Source of the DNA: Cheilinus undulatus | Taxonomy: Eukaryota; Chordata; Actinopteri; Labriformes; Labridae | Assembly (NCBI RefSeq): GCF_018320785.1 | Contig: NW_024571691.1 | Span: 62,001-126,000, forward strand | Length of the DNA: 64,000 nucleotides | Direction of reading: 5' to 3' | Notes under the pieces: model-generated | Databases searched by the model: none | Seen by the model: the letters and a program-made list of their open reading frames with translations, nothing else | Told to the model about the DNA's origin: nothing | Translations under genes and position numbers: made by a program | Shown: positions 10,381 to 24,400 of the stretch, in pieces | Layout of the letters: each line of letters opens with the position of its first letter | Position numbering within the stretch: the stretch's first letter is position 1

Positions 10381-13300
10381 GTTAAAGGTGGCAAATAATG
10401 ATCAAACAGCAGCAAAAAAGGGCAAAAACAGATTAAAGTGGCAATAAAAACAAGTTAAAGGTGGCAAATAATCGTCAAACAGCAGCAAAAAAGAGCAAAA
10501 AACGGATTAAAGTGGCAATAAAAACAAGTTAAAGGTGGCAAATAATGGTCAAACAGCAGCAAAAAAGAGCAAAAAAAGATTAAAGTGGCAATGAAAACGA
10601 GTTAAAAGTGGCAAATAATGGTCAAACAGCAGCAAAAAATGATTAAAGTGGCAATAAAAACAAGTTAAAGGTGGCAAATAATGGTCAAACAGCAGCAAAA
10701 AAGGGCAAAAACAGATTAAAGTGGCAATAAAAACAAGTTAAAGGTGGCAAATAATGGTCAAACAGCAGCAAAAAAGAGCAAAAACAGATTAAAGTGGCAA
10801 TAAAAACAAGTTAAAAGTGGCAAATAATGGTCAAACAGCAGCAAAAAAGAGCAAAAACAGATTAAAGTGGCAATAAAAACAAGTTAAAGGTGGCAAATAA
10901 TGGTCAAACAGCAGCAAAAAAGAGCAAAAACAGATTAAAGTGGCAATAAAAACAAGTTAAAAGTGGCAAATAATGGTCAAACAGCAGCAAAAAAGAGCAA
11001 AAACAGATTAAAGTGGCAATAAAAACAAGTTAAAGGTGGCAAATAATGGTCAAACAGCAGCAAAAAAGAGCAAAAACAGATTAAAGTGGCAATAAAAACG
11101 AGTTAAAGGTGGCAAATAATGGTCAAACAGCAGCAAAAAAGAGCAAAGACAGATTAAAGTGGCAATAAAAACAAGTTAAAGGTGGCAAATAATGGTCAAA
11201 CAGCAGCAAAAAAGGGCAAAAAAAGATTAAAGTGGCAATAAAAACAAGTTAAAAGTGGCAAATAATGGTCAAACAGCAGCAAAAAAGAGCAAAAACAGAT
11301 TAAAGTGGCAATAAAAACGAGTTAAAGGTGGCAAATAATGGTCAAACAGCAGCAAAAAATGATTAAAGTGGCAATAAAAACAAGTTAAAGGTGGCAAATA
11401 ATGGTCAAACAGCAGCAAAAAAGAGCAAAAACAGATTAAAGTGGCAATAAAAACAAGTTAAAAGTGGCAAATAATGGTCAAACAGCAGCAAAAAAGAGCA
11501 AAGACAGATTAAAGTGGCAATAAAAACAAGTTAAAGGTGGCAAATAATGGTCAAACAGCAGCAAAAAAGAGCAAAAACAGATTAAAGTGGCAATAAAAAC
11601 AAGTTAAAGGTGGCAAATAATGGTCAAACAGCAGCAAAAAAGAGCAAAAACAGATTAAAGTGGCAATAAAAACAAGTTAAAGGTGGCAAATAATGGTCAA
11701 ACAGCAGCAAAAAAGGGCAAAAACAGATTAAAGTGGCAATAAAAACAAGTTAAAGGTGGCAAATAATGGTCAAACAGCAGCAAAAAAGAGCAAAAAACGG
11801 ATTAAAGTGGCAATAAAAACAAGTTAAAGGTGGCAAATAATGGTCAAACAGCAGCAAAAAAGAGCAAAAAAAGATTAAAGTGGCAATGAAAACGAGTTAA
11901 AAGTGGCAAATAATGGTCAAACAGCAGCAAAAAATGATTAAAGTGGCAATAAAAACAAGTTAAAGGTGGCAAATAATGGTCAAACAGCAGCAAAAAAGGG
12001 CAAAAACAGATTAAAGTGGCAATAAAAACAAGTTAAAGGTGGCAAATAATGGTCAAACAGCAGCAAAAAAGAGCAAAAACAGATTAAAGTGGCAATAAAA
12101 ACAAGTTAAAGGTGGCAAATAATGGTCAAAGAGCAGCAAAAAAGAGCAAAAAACAGATTAAAGTGGCAATGAAAACGAGTTAAAAGTGGCAAATAATGGT
12201 CAAACAGCAGCAAAAAATGATTAAAGTGGCAATAAAAACAAGTTAAAGGTGGCAAATAATGGTCAAACAGCAGCAAAAAAGAGCAAAAACAGATTAAAGT
12301 GGCAATAAAAACAAGTTAAAGGTGGCAAATAATGGTCAAACAGCAGCAAAAAAGAGCAAAAACAGATTAAAGTGGCAATAAAAACAAGTTAAAGGTGGCA
12401 AATAATGGTCAAACAGCAGCAAAAAGAGCAAAACAGATTAAAGTGGCAATAAAAACAAGTTAAATGTGGCAAATAATGGTCAAACAGCAGCAAAAAAGCA
12501 AAACAGATTAAAGTGGCAATAAAAACAAGTTAAAGGTGGCAAATAATGGTCAAACAGCAGCAAAAAAGAGCAAAAACAGATTAAAGTGGCAATAAAAACG
12601 AGTTAAAGGTGGCAAATAATGGTCAAACAGCAGCAAAAAAGAGCAAAGACAGATTAAAGTGGCAATAAAAACAAGTTAAAGGTGGCAAATAATGGTCAAA
12701 CAGCAGCAAAAAAGGGCAAAAAAAGATTAAAGTGGCAATAAAAACAAGTTAAAAGTGGCAAATAATGGTCAAACAGCAGCAAAAAAGAGCAAAAACAGAT
12801 TAAAGTGGCAATAAAAACGAGTTAAAGGTGGCAAATAATGGTCAAACAGCAGCAAAAAATGATTAAAGTGGCAATAAAAACAAGTTAAAGGTGGCAAATA
12901 ATGGTCAAACAGCAGCAAAAAAGAGCAAAAACAGATTAAAGTGGCAATAAAAACAAGTTAAAAGTGGCAAATAATGGTCAAACAGCAGCAAAAAAGAGCA
13001 AAGACAGATTAAAGTGGCAATAAAAACAAGTTAAAGGTGGCAAATAATGGTCAAACAGCAGCAAAAAAGAGCAAAAACAGATTAAAGTGGCAATAAAAAC
13101 AAGTTAAAGGTGGCAAATAATGGTCAAACAGCAGCAAAAAAGGGCAAAAACAGATTAAAGTGGCAATAAAAACAAGTTAAAGGTGGCAAATAATGGTCAA
13201 ACAGCAGCAAAAAAGAGCAAAAAAAGATTAAAGTGGCAATAAAAACAAGTTAAAGGTGGCAAATAATGGTCAAACAGCAGCAAAAAAGAGCAAAAACAGA

Positions 13301-14165
13301 TTAAAGTGGCAATAAAAACAAGTTAAAGGTGGCAAATAATGGTCAAACAGCAGCAAAAAAGAGCAAAAACAGATTAAAGTGGCAATAAAAACAAGTTAAA
13401 GGTGGCAAATAATGGTCAAACAGCAGCAAAAAAGAGCAAAAACGGATTAAAGTGGCAATAAAAACAAGTTAAAGGTGGCAAATAATGGTCAAACAGCAGC
13501 AAAAAAGAGCAAAAAAAGATTAAAATGGCAATAAAAACAAGTTAAAGGTGGCAAATAATGGTCAAACAGCAGCAAAAAAGAGCAAAAACGGATTAAAGTG
13601 GCAATGAAAACAAGTTAAAGGTGGCAAATAATGGTCAAACAGCAGCAAAAAAGAGCAAAAACAGATTAAAGTGGCAATAAAAACAAGTTAAAGGTGGCAA
13701 ATAATGGTCAAACAGCAGCAAAAAAGAGCAAAAACAGATTAAAATGGCAATAAAAACAAGTTAAAGGTGGCAAATAATGGTCAAACAGCAGCAAAAAAGA
13801 GCAAAAACGGATTAAAGTGGCAATGAAAACAAGTTAAAGGTGGCAAATAATGGTCAAACAGCAGCAAAAAAGAGCAAAAACAGATTAAAGTGGCAATAAA
13901 AACAAGTTAAAGGTGGCAAATAATGGTCAAACAGCAGCAAAAAAGAGCAAAAAAAGATTAAAGTGGCAATAAAAACAAGTTAAAGGTGGCAAATAATGGT
14001 CAAACAGCAGCAAAAAAGGGCAAAAACAGATTAAAGTGGCAATAAAAACAAGTTAAAGGTGGCAAATAATGGTCAAACAGCAGCAAAAAAGAGCAAAAAC
14101 AGATTAAAGTGGCAATAAAAACAAGTTAAAGGTGGCAAATAATGGTCAAACAGCAGCAAAAAAGA
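10370..14165. repeat. 73-bp minisatellite, about 50 copies, with higher-order structure
   Basis: Units are built on AAGTTAAAGGTGGCAAATAA, TGGTCAAACAGCAGC and GATTAAAGTGGCAATAA. Short units lacking about 14 bp (cagcaaaaaatgatt) occur at about 10635, 11355, 11930, 12215 and 12855. Blocks of several units with the same private variants recur, for example about 10490-10650 with 11780-11940, and 11080-11560 with 12580-13050, so multi-unit segments have been duplicated. Confidence 0.93.
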
Positions 14166-14400
14166 GCAACAAGGGGCAAAGTAGGCATAAAATCTCAAAA
14201 AGTTGGTGAAAAGTGAGAAAAACTGCAAAAAAGCGCAGAGATGTGGGAGAAATGACCATTCAACAGGACCAACATGGCAAAAATGAGGGTAAAAGTGAGT
14301 AAAATGGGCAAAAATGTGTTTGATTGGCAACCAAACAGCAAAAACACGGCAAAAAATGACTGTAAAAGAGTAAAAATTTGATTGGACAAAAAAATGCTCA
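14166..14400. other. Degenerate GGCAAAAATG-type A-rich repeat
   Basis: Irregular A-rich phrases such as ATGGCAAAAATGAGGG and ATGGGCAAAAATGTG follow the 73-bp array. The same style recurs at about 62040-63010, so this is probably part of one dispersed repeat family. No coding potential. Confidence 0.5.
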
Positions 14401-14858
14401 TTATCATTACTATTATTATTATTATTATTATTGTTATTGTTCTTGTTGTTGTTATTATTTTTTATAATTACTATTATTATCAATATCAGTACTATTATTA
14501 ATATTGTTATTATTTTTATTATCATTACCATTATTATAATACAATAATAATTATTATTATTGTTATTATTATCTTTATTGTTGTTAATATTATTATTATT
14601 ATTATTAACTACTATCACTATTTTGTTATTCTAGTTATTATTATTATTATTATTATTATTATTGTTCTTGTTTTTGTTATTATTTTTTATAATTACTATT
14701 ATTATCAATATCAGTACTATTATTAATATTGTTATTATTTTTATTATCATTACCATTATTATAATACAATAATAATTATTATTATTGTTATTATTATCTT
14801 TATTGTTGTTAATATTATTATTATTATTATTAACTACTATCACTATTTTGTTATTCTA

Positions 14859-14891
<33 letters not shown>

Positions 14892-15456
14892 GTTCTTGTT
14901 TTTGTTATTATTTTTTATAATTACTATTATTATCAATATTAGTACTATTATTAATATTGTTATTATTTTTATTATTATTACCATTATTATAAATACAATA
15001 ATTATTATTATTATTGTTATTATTATATTTATTGTTGTTAGTATTATTATTATTATTATTAATTACTATCACTATTTTGTTATTATAGTTATTATTATTA
15101 TTATTATTATCATCATCATCATTATTATTATTATTATTGCTGTTATTATTACAGCTGTTTTGTTATTATCATTATAATAATTATTTTTATCATTATTATT
15201 ATTATTATTATTATTATAAATTATTATTATTATAATATTTATTATTGTTATTATTGTTATTATTATTATTATTTTTTACTATTACTATTTTATTATTATA
15301 GTTATTATTATTATCATTATTATTATTATTATTGCTGTTATTATTACAGCTCTTTTTGTTATTATTATCATTATAATAATTATTTTTATCATTATTATCA
15401 TTATTTTTATTATTATTATTATTATTATTATAACAACATTATTATTATCATTATTA

Positions 15457-15494
<38 letters not shown>

Positions 15495-15507
15495 ACAATA
15501 TTTATTA

Positions 15508-15542
<35 letters not shown>

Positions 15543-15790
15543 AAAATTATTATTATTATAATATTTATTATTGTTATTATTGTTATTATTATTTTTTTTA
15601 CTATTACTATTTTATTATTATAGTTATTATTATTATCATTATCATTATTATTATTATTATTGCTGTTATTATTACAGCTCTTTTTGTTATTATTATCATT
15701 ATAATAATTATTTTTATCATTATTATTATTTTAACTTTTATTTATAAAATTATTATGATCTATATCATTATTGTTATTATTACCATTTTT
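14401..15790. repeat. ATT-rich satellite with internal duplications of about 225 bp
   Basis: Mostly (ATT)n. At least three copies of a longer unit of about 225-228 bp can be aligned by the landmark CAATATCAGTACTATT (14481, 14706, and a variant at 14934). Later parts (15185-15730) contain a second repeated block with ACAGCTCTTTTTGTTA. No gene. Confidence 0.88.
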
Positions 15791-15829
15791 ATTATTAGTC
15801 TTATTAATATTAATATAATAGTTTTTATA

Positions 15830-16045
15830 ATCAGTCAGACAAACAAGCTTTAATGGCGATCCTTCGTCAGTGAAGGGGGGCCCTTGCAGCCCCTCTGCGC
15901 CCTCCCTGGTCCTGGCCCTGGTCTCTGACAGGCGGAGTTTGAGTGTCAAACGGCGGAAACAGACCATGATCCGGAGGAGACCCAGCAGGGACCAAACAGA
16001 CCCAGTTAGTCCTAGAGAAGCAGTTTAACCCGGGATAAAGAGAGA
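15830..16045 (+). promoter_or_regulatory. arrb2: arrb2 proximal promoter and 5' UTR region
   Basis: An abrupt change from AT satellite to GC-rich sequence precedes the arrb2 start codon at 16046. No TATA box is evident. The transcription start cannot be placed from sequence alone. The promoter is squeezed against the ATT satellite, which ends about 250 bp upstream of the ATG. Confidence 0.5.
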
Positions 16046-19000
16046 ATGGGGGACAAACCAGGAACCAGGTGAGTTCTTTATTCTTCATTTACGTGTTCAG
16101 TCCGGAAAATAACCGACTACTGTCCCGTTAACCGGAGAGGCTGATCCGGTGGTCCTGTCGGTCTCCTCAGACCTTATCTAAACACAGAGAACCGTGGGAA
16201 TGTGAAGACTTTTGCTTAAAGACGGTTTTTGGGGTCCGAGTCTCCCTGAAGGAGCTTGAACCATCAGTGTAGAGGAGACATGATCGATTATTCTGTCCTG
16301 ATCGATCAGAGTCTGAGGTTTTCTACAGAGGTGAGGAGAGTTGTCTGGGACAAACAACGTTGGCACGGAGTCTACACCCTGGACTGTCCCAGTCAATCAG
16401 TCTGTGATAGCAGTCTCAGTTTTAGGCAAAATTTTGTCATTTTTAACCTTTCTACAACATTTTTCCAAAAAAGCTGGTACGCTGTGTAAACTGTAAAAAA
16501 AAGAAGTCGACGATCAAACCTCATGAACTCATATTTGATCCACTATAGAACATAAACAACATTATCAGATGTTCCACTGAGGCATTTTAACATTCCAGGA
16601 AAATATGAGCTCATTTTGAATCATAAAAGTAGGGACGGGACAACAAAAGGCTGGAAATGTAAGAGGTACAAATGAAAAACAGCTGGAGGAGCATTTTGAC
16701 ACTAATGAGGTTAATTATCAGCAGGTCAGTCACATGACTGGGTATAAGAGGAGCATTTTAGAGAGGCAGAGTCTCTCAGAAGTAAAGATGGGCAGATGTT
16801 CACCAATCTCCTCCATCTACAGTCCATAATATCATCAACAGATTCAGAGAATCAGGGGCCACTGCATGAAAAACAGGCATGATCCTGTACTGAAGTCTCT
16901 GCATGGGCTCAGGAACATTCCAGAAATCAGCGTCTGTCAACACAGTTGGCCCTGCCATCCACCAATGACAGTTAAAGCTGATCATGGAGACAAGAAGCCA
17001 TATGTGAACAGGATCCAGAAACACCACCGTCTTCTCTGGACCAAAGCTCATTTAACATGGACTGAGGAAACATGGAAAACTGTTCTGTGGTCAGAGGAAA
17101 CATGGAAAACTGTTCTGTGGTCAGAGGAAAACTGTTCTGTGGTCAGAGGAAACATGGAAAATTGTTCTGTGAGGAAACATGGAAAACTGTTCTGTGGTCA
17201 GAGGAAACATGGAAAACTGTTCTGTGAGGAAACATGGAAAACTGTTCTGTGAGGAAACATGGAAAACTGTTCTGTGGTCAGAGGAAACATGGAAAACTGT
17301 TCTGTGGTCAGAGGAAAACTGTTCTGTGGTCAGAGGAAACATGGAAAATTGTTCTGTGAGGAAACATGGAAAACTGTTCTGTGGTCAGAGGAAACATGGA
17401 AAACTGTTCTGTGAGGAAACATGGAAAACTGTTCTGTGAGGAAACATGGAAAACTGTTCTGTGGTCAGAGGAAAACTGTTCTGTGGTCAGAGGAAACATG
17501 GAAAACTGTTCTGTGGTCAGAGGAAACATGGAAAACTGTTCTGTGAGGAAACATGGAAAACTGTTCTGTGGTCAGAGGAAACATGGAAAACTGTTCTGTG
17601 GTCAGAGGAAACATGGAAAACTGTTCTGTGGTCAGAGGAAACATGGAAAACTGTTCTGTGGTCAGAGGAAACATGGAAAACTGTTCTGTGGTCAGAGGAA
17701 ACATGGAAAACTGTTCTGTGAGGAAACATGGAAAACTGTTCTGTGGTCAGAGGAAACATGGAAAATTGTTCTGTGAGGAAACATGGAAAACTGTTCTGTG
17801 GTCAGAGGAAACATTGAAAACTGTTCTGTGGTCAGAGGAAACATGGAAAACTGTTCTGTGAGGAAACATGGAAAACTGTTCTGTGGTCAGAGGAATCATG
17901 GAAAACTGTTCTGTGGTCAGAGGAAACATGGAAAACTGTTCTGTGGTCAGAGGAAACATTGAAAACTGTTCTGTGGTCAGAGGAGACATGGAAAACTGTT
18001 CTGTGGTCAGAGGAAACATGGAAAACTGTTCTGTGGTCAGAGGAAACATGGAAAACTGTTCTGTGAGGAAACATGGAAAACTGTTCTGTGGTCAGAGGAA
18101 AACTGTTCTGTGGTCAGAGGAAACATGGAAAACTGTTCTGTGGTCAGAGGAAACATGGAAAACTGTTCTGTGGTCAGAGGAAACATGGAAAACTGTTCTG
18201 TGAGGAAACATGGAAAACTGTTCTGTGGTCAGAGGAAACATGGAAAACTGTTCTGTGGTCAGAGGAAACATGGAAAACTGTTCTGTGGTCAGAGGAAACA
18301 TGGAAAACTGTTCTGTGGTCAGAGGAAACATGGAAAACTGTTCTGTGGTCAGAGGAAACATGGAAAACTGTTCTGTGAGGAAACATGGAAAACTGTTCTG
18401 TGGTCAGAGGAAACATGGAAAATTGTTCTGTGAGGAAACATGGAAAACTGTTCTGTGGTCAGAGGAAACATTGAAAACTGTTCTGTGGTCAGAGGAAACA
18501 TGGAAAACTGTTCTGTGAGGAAACATGGAAAACTGTTCTGTGGTCAGAGGAATCATGGAAAACTGTTCTGTGGTCAGAGGAAACATGGAAAACTGTTCTG
18601 TGGTCAGAGGAAACATTGAAAACTGTTCTGTGGTCAGAGGAAACATGGAAAACTGTTCTGTGGTCAGAGGAAACATGGAAAACTGTTCTGTGGTCAGAGG
18701 AAACATGGAAAACTGTTCTGTGGTCAGAGGAAACATGGAAAACTGTTCTGTGAGGAAACATGGAAAACTGTTCTGTGGTCAGAGGAAACATGGAAAACTG
18801 TTCTGTGAGGAAACATGGAAAACTGTTCTGTGAGGAAACATGGAAAACTGTTCTGTGGTCAGAGGAAACATGGAAAACTGTTCTGTGAGGAAACATGGAA
18901 AACTGTTCTGTGAGGAAACATGGAAAACTGTTCTGTGAGGAAACATGGAAAACTGTTCTGTGGTCAGAGGAAACATGGAAAACTGTTCTGTGAGGAAACA

Positions 19001-21411
19001 TGGAAAACTGTTCTGTGGTCAGAGCAAATATGGAAAACTGTTCTGTGGTCAGAGTAAACATGGAAAACTGTTCTGTGGTCAGAGGAAACATGGAAAACTG
19101 TTCTGTGGTCAGAGGAAACATGGAAAACTGTTCTGTGGTCAGAGCAAATATGGAAAACTGTTCTGTGGTCAGAGGAAACATGGAAAACTGTTCTGTGGTC
19201 AGAGGAAACATGGAAAACTGTTCTGTGGTCAGATAAACCACAGATGCCGTTTTCAGTCATCCAAAGAGGAGAGGGACCTTCCAGGTTGTTAATCTGGCAC
19301 AGTTCCCCTCTCTGATGACAAGTATGGGACAACATTCCTCTGCCATCAAACTCTTTTCACTTCCCAGATGTTTACAGACCACTCCTCCAGCTGTTTTTCA
19401 TTAGTACCTCTTACTTTTTCAGCCTTTTGTCGGCCTGTCCCTACTTTTTTGAGATGTGTTTCTGCCATCAGATTTAAACTGAGCTCATATTTTCCTGAAA
19501 TGTTAAAATGTCTCAGTGGAACATGTGACATGTTGTTTATGTTCTATAGTGGATGAAATATGAGTTTAGGTTTTCATTAATGTTTTATAAAGTGACCCAT
19601 CTTTTTTGGAATTGTGGTTGTATCACTGACCCAGTCTTGGTGGTGTTAATCTTAATCCTTTCAGAGTTTAAGGACATCCCTGCTCATCCCTCAGGTTTGC
19701 TGTTTTTCATTCTCAGTCAGTTTGCTGACTCAGCGCTCTCTCTTTCTGCTGACTCGTGTTTTTCTGTTTACTCCATTCTCATCCTGGAGCTAAAAGGTTA
19801 ACAGGAAGCAGAGTTGAGGGGTTAACAGGAAACAGGACATTTCTGTAGATCATCAGGATGGTGCCCTCCTTCCTTTTCTTCATTTTATCCCCTCAGAGAG
19901 TCGACGTTAGCACATTCCTGCACACAGAACCAAGCTAATGAGCAGCAGCATCCACAGGAGCGTGCACGGTGGCGTGCACAGGGGCATCAACACCACTGTG
20001 CACGCTCCTTACTTCAGCGTGTGCAGCTGCTCTTGTATACATGGAGCCACAGGCTGGCTGAGTGATAGCATGAGGACAGGGTCAGTCCTAGTATGGTCTG
20101 AACAAACACCACGTCCCAGTCCCAGGAATCTTCTTCTTCCTCTTCTTGTTTACATCCAGAGTAAACTCCCCTCTGTCTGTCAGACTCTAGGGTCAGTCAG
20201 AGTAAACTCCCCTCTGTCTGTCAGACTCTAGGGTCTGTCAGAGTAAACTCCCCTCTGTCTGTCAGACTCTAGGGTCAGTCAGAGTAAACTCCCCTCTGTC
20301 TGTCAGACTCTAGGGTCTGTCAGAGTAAACTCCCCTCTGTCTGTCAGACTCTAGGGTCTGTCAGAGTAAACTCCCCTCTGTCTGTCAGACTCTAGGGTCT
20401 GTCAGAGTAAACTCCCCTCTGTCTGTCAGACTCTAGGGTCAGTCAGAGTAAACTCCCCTCTGTCTGTCAGACTCTAGGGTCAGTCAGAGTAAACTCCCCT
20501 CTGTCTGTCAGACTCTAGGGTCTGTCAGAGTAAACTCCCCTCTGTCTGTCAGACTCTAGGGTCTGTCAGAGTAAACTCCCCTCTGTCTGTCAGACTCTAG
20601 GGTCAGTCAGAGTAAACTCCCCTCTGTCTGTCAGACTCTAGGGTCTGTCAGAGTAAACTCCCCTCTGTCTGTCAGACTCTAGGGTCTGTCAGAGTAAACT
20701 CCCCTCTGTCTGTCAGACTCTAGGGTCTGTCAGAGTAAACTCCCCTCTGTCTGTCAGACTCTAGGGTCGTCCCAACAAGGGGGAGGACAGGGTGTCCTGT
20801 GAAGAATCATGAAAATGTTTGAAGAGCATTGGAGAGTCATTGATCTCTCTAATGACAACATTTGAATCAATCTCTAGAACACCACTGACTCTGATCCTTT
20901 TACAGAGTTTCTGCCCAGACATGTGGTCGTCAATAGAAACATACATACATACATAAAGAAATAAATAGATTATACATTTAAAAAATAAATAAAAAGATGA
21001 ATACATAAAGAAATAGGTTAAGAAACAAATAAATAGACAGAGAATAGATTGATAAATAAAAAGATGAATAGTTAATAAATAAATAATTAATGAATAAATA
21101 GAAAGATTAATAACGAAATAACATATAAATAGATAATAAATAGAAAAATAAATAGATAAATAAATAAATATATAAACAAATAGGCAAATAAATAAATAAA
21201 TAAATAGATAAAGAAAGAAGGAAAAAAGAAATAGATAAGTAAATAATTAGATAAATAAATAAATAAACAGATAAATCAATAAATAGATGAATAAATCATT
21301 AGATAAATGAAACGATAAATAACTGAATAAATATATAAAAAGAAAATAAATAGAAAAATAAATAAATAGAAAAATAAATAAATAGAAAAATAAATAAATA
21401 AATAAATAAAG

Positions 21412-21446
<35 letters not shown>

Positions 21447-24400
21447 ATGAAATATAGAAATAGATCAGTTAATAATTAGATAAATAAATAGATGAAGAAA
21501 TAGATAAAGAAAGAAACAGATTAAGAAATATAAGTAAATAATTAGATAAATAAATATATAGATACATGAATAAAAAAATAAACAAAAAGAAAAATAGATA
21601 AATAAATAAACAAATAGACAAATACATAAATAAATAAATAGATAAAGAAATAGATACAGTGGCTAGAAACACAGTCTGCTTAAACTAATACTGCACAAAA
21701 AATGATATTTCTTCGTGTTTTTATTGAACAAACCATTTAAACATTCTGGAAAAAGTATGTGAACCGCTAGGCTAATGACTTCTCCAAGAGCTATATGGAG
21801 TCAGGAGTCAGCCAACCTGGAGTCCAATCAATCTGATGAGATTGGATGTGTTGGTTAAAGTTGTCCTGCCCATAAAAAACACACACCAGTGTTGAGTTTG
21901 CTGTTCTCAAGAAGCATTGCCTGATGTGAACCATGCCTGGCACAAAAGAGCTCTCAGAAGACCTACGATCAAGAATTGTTGACTTGCATGAAGCTGGAAA
22001 GGGTTCCAAAAGTATCTCTAAAAGCCTTGATGTTCATGTGTCCACGGTAAGACAGACTGACTACAAATGGAGAAGGTTCAGCACTGTTGCTACTCTCCCT
22101 AGGCGTGGTCGTCCTGTAAAGATGACTGCAAGAACACAGCGCAGAATGCTCAATGAGGTGAAGAAGACTCCTAGAGTGTCAGCTAAAGACTTACAGAAGT
22201 CTCTGGCACATGCTAACATTTGTGTTGACAAATCTACAATAAGTAAAACATTAAACAAGAATGGAGTTCATGAGAGGACACCACGGAGGAAGCCACTGCT
22301 GTCCAAAAAACACATTGCTGCACATTTGAAGTTTTCAAAAGAGCACCTGGATGTTCCACAGCACTACTGGCAAAATATTCTGTCCATAGATGAAACCAAA
22401 ACTGAGTTGTTTGGAAGGAACACACAACGCTATGTGTGGAGAAAAAATGCACAGCACACCAACATCAAAACCTCATCCCAACTGTGAAATATGGTGGAGG
22501 GGCCATCATGGTTTGGGGCTGCTTTGCTGCCTCAGGGCCTGGACGGATTGCTGTCATTAAGGGAAAAATGAATTCCCAATTTTATCAATACATTTTACAG
22601 GAAAACTTAAGACCATCTGTCCACCAACTGAAGCTCAACAGAGGATGGGTGATGCAACAGGACAACGACCCAAAGCATAGAAGTAAATCAACAACAGAAT
22701 GGCTTCAACAGAAGAAAATACGCCTTCTGGAGTGGCCCAGTCAGAGTCCTGACCTCAACCCCATTGAGATGCTGTGGCATGACCTCAAGAGAGCGATGCA
22801 CACCAGACATCCCAATAATATTGCTGAACTGAAACAGTTTTGTAAAGAAGAATGGTCCAAAATTCCTCCTGGCCATTGTGCAGGTCTGATCTGAACTACA
22901 GGAAACCTTTGGTTGAGGTTATTGCTGCCAAAGGAGGTCAACGAGTCATTAGCCTAGGGGTTCACATACTTTTTCGACCCTGCACTGTGAATGTTTACAT
23001 GTTTTGTTCAATAAAAACATAAAAACATCTCATTTTTTGTGCAGTATTAGTTTAAGCAGACTGTGTTTGTCTATTGTTGTGAATTAGATGAAGATCAGAA
23101 CACATTTATGACCAATTTATGCAGAAATCAAAGAAATCTCAAAGGGTTCACAGACTTTTTCTAGTGACTGTAAAGACAAAAAGAAAGAAAGAGAGAAAGA
23201 AAGAAATAGATAAGTAAATAATAAGATTAAATAATTAATTAATAGATGAATAACTGAATAATGATATAAAAAATAATGAATAGAAAAAAAAATAAATAGA
23301 AAAATAAATAAATAAATAAATAGACAAATAGATAACTAAATAAATAGATAAAGACAAAGAAAGGAAGAAAGAAAGAAAGAAATAGATATAGAAATAGATA
23401 AGTAAATAATAAGATAAATAAATGAATAAATGAATAAATAAACAGGCAAATAGATAAGTAAAGAAAAAGAGAAAGAAAGAAAGAAATAGATAAGTAAATA
23501 ATTAGATACATAAATAAATAGATAAATAGATAAAAATAGATAAATAATTAGAGAAATAAAAAGGTTAATAACTGAATAAATATATAAATAGATAAATGAT
23601 AAATCGATAAATAAACAGATAAATAAGTAAATAGATAGATTGATAAATAAATGAATAGATAAAAAATAGATCAATATATGAATAAATAATAAGTAAATAG
23701 GTAAATAAATGGATAAATGGATAATAAATAAACAAATAAATAAATAAATAGTCCACAGCTCACAGGGACTGTTCTTCCTCAATAACATACTGACTATCTG
23801 ATCACCAATATTTTATTGATTAGCTTCACTTCACAGCAGAAATCCGGCACTTGGTCTAGACGAAGAAGTGATTTAATCCTGAATTTTTTATTTCTCCTTC
23901 TAGAGTCTTTAAGAAGTCCAGCCCAAACTCAAAGGTACGGTCTGTTTAATATCCTGTATGTTTGATTGATTGATTGATTGATCATCTTTTATTCATGTTA
24001 CATTCCCCTCCATGTTCCGTCTCTCTCCTCAGCTCACGGTCTACCTGGGGAAGCGAGACTTCGTGGATCATTTAGACCACGTTGATCCTGTTGGTGAGTT
24101 TGCTGTTTTATTTTGAAGGAAACACAGACTCCTTCCTGCTGCTGAGGGTGGGTCATCGGCCCTGTAGAAGTTCAAATGTTAGTAGACTGCTGAGAATATT
24201 CAGAGCAAAGCCTGATGTGATATGGAGTCCAGAGCAGCACGTATGATTTCAGGAAAGCTGCTTATTCATCAGAGAGGTGCTGTGTGTTACAGATGGAGTC
24301 GTCCTCACAGACCCAGAGTATCTGAGAGATCGAAAAGGTAAAAAACCTCAGAGATGATTGATTAATGTTTGATTTATGATTGATCAGTGACTGATCTAAT

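Noticed and set aside
10370-14165. CRISPR-like regular array
   Set aside because: Units are head to tail with no unique spacers between conserved repeats, and the context is a vertebrate genome.
17179-19292. Cys-containing repeats ([20 protein letters not shown])
   Set aside because: Frames of the 30-bp array in a dead Tc1-like element, with equal openness in several frames.
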